Below are positions 11,531 through 13,700 of a stretch of 13,700 nt of DNA, piece after piece. Numbering within the stretch: position 1 is the stretch's first letter; each line of letters starts with the position of its first letter. This stretch comes from Elusimicrobiota bacterium (GTDB taxonomy: Bacteria > Elusimicrobiota > Elusimicrobia > Elusimicrobiales > UBA9959), in contig DAOWGR010000149.1 in the NCBI GenBank assembly GCA_030637365.1, forward strand, positions 1 through 13,700. The letters run 5' to 3'. Both the position numbers and the translations under genes were made by a program. The notes below the pieces were generated by a model. It was not told the DNA's origin. It was given only the letters and a program-made list of their open reading frames with translations, and did no database searches.

Positions 11531-13700
11531 TTACCAAGAAATAACGAATTTGCCCGTGGAAGTTCCGTGCTCCGCGGTTTTAATCAGATACACATACAAA
11601 CCGCTGGCCGCTTTCCCGCCGCTCTCGTTTCTTCCGTTCCAAACGCCTATATTCAAACCGTTAATCCCGTCGCTTCCGTCCAAAGTCCTGATAAGATTTC
11701 CCGCCGAATTATAAATATAAATCCTGACATCCGCGGCTTGCAGAGGTATGCCTTCAAAAGTTAAACCTGAAATTGTCATGCGGCAGGGATTGGGATAAAC
11801 TTTTATTTGGTTCATGCCGTACTGAGCGCCGGCGATATACCTTATGGAGTAAATTGAAAAATGGTCCGTTTGTATCTGAATATAATTGGAATTAAAATTT
11901 TTAACCATATCACCGGCCAAAATCCATTTTCCAAGCCCTTCATCCAAATAATATAAGCCGAGAGCGGTTTCCAAAACATTATCCCCGTCAACTCTTCCGT
12001 TATTGTCGGCATCGGGATAATATATTTTAAGCGTAAGCGGCTTTAAAAAAGCGGTTATTGGATTATAAGCCATATCCCGCGCCGTTAACTCTTTTGTTAA
12101 ATCGGCGGAAAGCACTTTAAAAGAATTATTGGTATTCGCGTCGGCGGAAACAAGGCTTGCCGGCGAAGGAGTTGAAATATTTATTATAAGAGTTTCGGCG
12201 TATCCTCCGGCGGGAAATAGAACGCTTGTCCCGTCGCTATTAACTATATTGCTCTCGTTATGTCCGTCAAATGAAGTGTCAATATCAAAAGACGCGCCCG
12301 CGGTAATAACAGAGCCGGTATTTCCCGCCGCGTCACTCGCGCTAAAATTAAATATCGCCGCGCCCGTTGAAATATAAGATTCAATAAAAGCCGTTCCGGT
12401 CCAAGTTGAAGCAACAAGATAATCAAGAGAACAATTTATATCTGTCGCGTCGCTCCCTTTAAAACTCAAATTCGGCGCGCCGGAAATTTCATTCGCTTCA
12501 TTTATTATCAGCTTAAATTCAAGATTACCGCTTTTTGCCGGCAAACTTGAAATCATTTCAATTTTCGCCGTCGGGCTTGTAATATCAACTTTTTGCCCGT
12601 TTGAATTTTTAACACCCGATTCCAAGCCAATGCCGTTTTCAGCTTTCACCGTAAAATAATATAAGGAGCCTTCAGCTAAAGTCAAACCTGTTTTTGTCGC
12701 CGAAAGATTCGCTCCGTTATCCGTCCAGTCAAGAGTATCAATCGCTCCCGGACTTGTTCCTATCGCGTACCAATATTTCGCTATCCCGCTTTCACCATCG
12801 ACAGACGCGCTCCAATTGGCCGAAAGCCGGCTTAAAGAATTTACATAAGAAATATCCGCTCCTATGCCGTCATTAACATTTACTACAGGTGCATGCGCTG
12901 TCGTATCAACAGTCTTGCCTCTTGAATTCACAATGCCCGACTGCAATCCTATGCCGTTTTCAACCTTAACGGTAAAATAATATGTTTGGCCGTTTGTCAA
13001 ACTTAAGCCGGATTTTGTTACCGAAAGATTCAGAGCATTATCCGTCCAGCCGAGCGTATCAATCGCTCCCGGACTTGTTCCTATCGCGTACCAATATTTC
13101 GCTATCCCGCTTTCACCATCGACAGACGCGCTCCAATTGGCCGAAAGCTCCATCAAAGAATTTACATAAGAAATATCCGCGCCTATGCCGTCATTAAGAT
13201 TTGTCACATCCGACGGAGGAGTCATATCGCTCACAAACGCTTTTATGCAAGAGTTTGTATTAACATCTACAGTCGCAGGAATCGTTGTTAAATCTGTCCA
13301 CGAAGCGCCGTTTTCACTCACATAACTTTCTCCGGCATTGGCAGTGGCCAAAGAAGAATAACCTCCTATAGGCTCTTCAACGGCAATGGGATAGCCGTAT
13401 GAACTATTGGTAAGTTTAATAACAATGGAAAATTTTTGCCCGCTCAACACGATTGACGGGGAAATTGAAACGCTGTGATAGCCGGCATTGGCAAATGAAC
13501 CGGAAGCGCTTGTCAAAAGCGTTCCGCTAACGGGCTGACCCGCCGTTACATTGCCATAAACCTTAATTTCATAATTCACATTAATATCATTCGTATAAAA
13601 ACTCACAGCCGATAAAGCGCCATTGGAATCCGCCGTAAATATATTCGCCATATGAGCGACGACATCATCATAACCAATATCACCTGTCCAGCCAAGAGAA
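11531..13700 (-). CDS. Large exported multidomain protein, C-terminal part (lectin-like, two Fn3, Ig-like, FlgD/T9SS-like tail)
   Basis: The frame is open to the right edge, so the N-terminus is missing. Counting from the Met at 13651, the order is as follows. Residues 1-142 are a lectin-like domain (ANIFTADSNGALSAVSFYT, GYHSVSIS, YSSLATANAGESYVS), a type usually found behind a papain-like C1A peptidase. Two fibronectin-III-like domains (about 143-249 and 250-356) are near copies. An Ig-like domain follows (about 358-455), then a beta-rich region with a Ca-binding-like DADNNGRVDGD loop. Residues 613-706 are a C-terminal domain of the FlgD-Ig/T9SS-sorting type (IKVYPNPCRM, VRIYIYNSAGNLIRTL, WNGRNESGGKAASGLYVYLI). 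It is probably secreted or surface-attached with help from the PorV-like barrel encoded downstream. A peptidase domain beyond the edge is expected, not seen. Confidence 0.82.
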   Translation of the reverse strand, partial: SLGWTGDIGYDDVVAHMANIFTADSNGALSAVSFYTNDINVNYEIKVYGNVTAGQPVSGTLLTSASGSFANAGYHSVSISPSIVLSGQKFSIVIKLTNSSYGYPIAVEEPIGGYSSLATANAGESYVSENGASWTDLTTIPATVDVNTNSCIKAFVSDMTPPSDVTNLNDGIGADISYVNSLMELSANWSASVDGESGIAKYWYAIGTSPGAIDTLGWTDNALNLSVTKSGLSLTNGQTYYFTVKVENGIGLQSGIVNSRGKTVDTTAHAPVVNVNDGIGADISYVNSLSRLSANWSASVDGESGIAKYWYAIGTSPGAIDTLDWTDNGANLSATKTGLTLAEGSLYYFTVKAENGIGLESGVKNSNGQKVDITSPTAKIEMISSLPAKSGNLEFKLIINEANEISGAPNLSFKGSDATDINCSLDYLVASTWTGTAFIESYISTGAAIFNFSASDAAGNTGSVITAGASFDIDTSFDGHNESNIVNSDGTSVLFPAGGYAETLIINISTPSPASLVSADANTNNSFKVLSADLTKELTARDMAYNPITAFLKPLTLKIYYPDADNNGRVDGDNVLETALGLYYLDEGLGKWILAGDMVKNFNSNYIQIQTDHFSIYSIRYIAGAQYGMNQIKVYPNPCRMTISGLTFEGIPLQAADVRIYIYNSAGNLIRTLDGSDGINGLNIGVWNGRNESGGKAASGLYVYLIKTAEHGTSTGKFVISW
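12735..12876. repeat. Tandem Fn3 coding repeat, unit 2
   Basis: This segment pairs with 13056-13197 at an offset of 321 bp (107 codons). Positions 12735-12827 (93 bp) are identical to 13056-13148, including third codon positions, and similarity continues to about 12876 with few changes. It encodes the core of the second Fn3-like domain. Confidence 0.9.
13056..13197. repeat. Tandem Fn3 coding repeat, unit 1
   Basis: This is the partner of 12735-12876, encoding the core of the first Fn3-like domain. Identity of synonymous sites over 93 bp, beside clearly diverged flanks within the same domains, points to recent duplication or gene conversion restricted to the core. Confidence 0.9.

Noticed and set aside
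12694..13197. Two similar plus-strand frames (60 and 71 codons)
   Set aside because: Their mutual similarity only mirrors the duplicated Fn3 units on the other strand.
1..13700. CRISPR array
   Set aside because: No regularly spaced 23-40 bp repeats with unique spacers; the only tandem repeat is the coding Fn3 pair.

Overview
The window looks like chromosome of a diderm (outer-membrane) bacterium of fairly low GC. It has a periplasmic MltA-type lytic transglycosylase, two predicted outer-membrane beta-barrel proteins (one PorV/PorQ-like), and a large exported multidomain protein with a FlgD/T9SS-like C-terminal domain. That combination, and an EF-Tu with an unusual switch I, would fit Elusimicrobiota or a neighbouring phylum. 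This placement is inference; no rRNA is present.

Layout. (1) Bases 1-1429 are an accessory zone. It holds the 5' end of an IS110-family transposase (minus strand, running off the left edge) with a long structured upstream end that is a candidate bridge RNA; a complete higBA toxin-antitoxin operon with a palindromic operator inside its promoter; and a 120-nt folded segment of unknown nature. Three copies of the last codons of rpsJ (the gene itself plus two displaced copies, one inverted) punctuate this zone, which suggests that the rpsJ 3' end is an integration site. (2) Bases 1430-3303 (minus) form a translation operon: promoter, tRNA-Gly(TCC), tRNA-Thr(GGT), tuf, rpsJ, terminator. (3) Bases 3388-5323 (plus) carry an mltA-like gene and a small beta-barrel protein gene. 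(4) Bases 5338-5463 hold a strong minus-strand promoter feeding a short hairpin with a T-rich tail (candidate small RNA) and a short inverted-repeat element. (5) Bases 5488-9099 (minus) carry an unrecognised 536-aa membrane protein, a phosphofructokinase and an RlmB/TrmH-type rRNA methyltransferase. The phosphofructokinase start is interrupted, in frame, by a palindromic element of about 105 bp. (6) Bases 9355-10404 (minus) encode a DMT/EamA transporter with a histidine-rich tail. (7) Bases 10481 to the right edge (minus) carry the exported multidomain protein, 5'-truncated by the window, followed by the PorV-like barrel.

The clearest unusual items are: the palindromic element inside pfkA, whose formal removal restores a canonical start with its Shine-Dalgarno sequence; the IS110 bridge-RNA candidate; the repeated rpsJ ends around higBA; the folded 120-nt segment whose long stem is complete only in plus-strand RNA; the orphan promoter-hairpin unit at 5338-5420; and two genes whose extended -10 boxes lie exactly 7 nt before the start codon, implying leaderless mRNAs.
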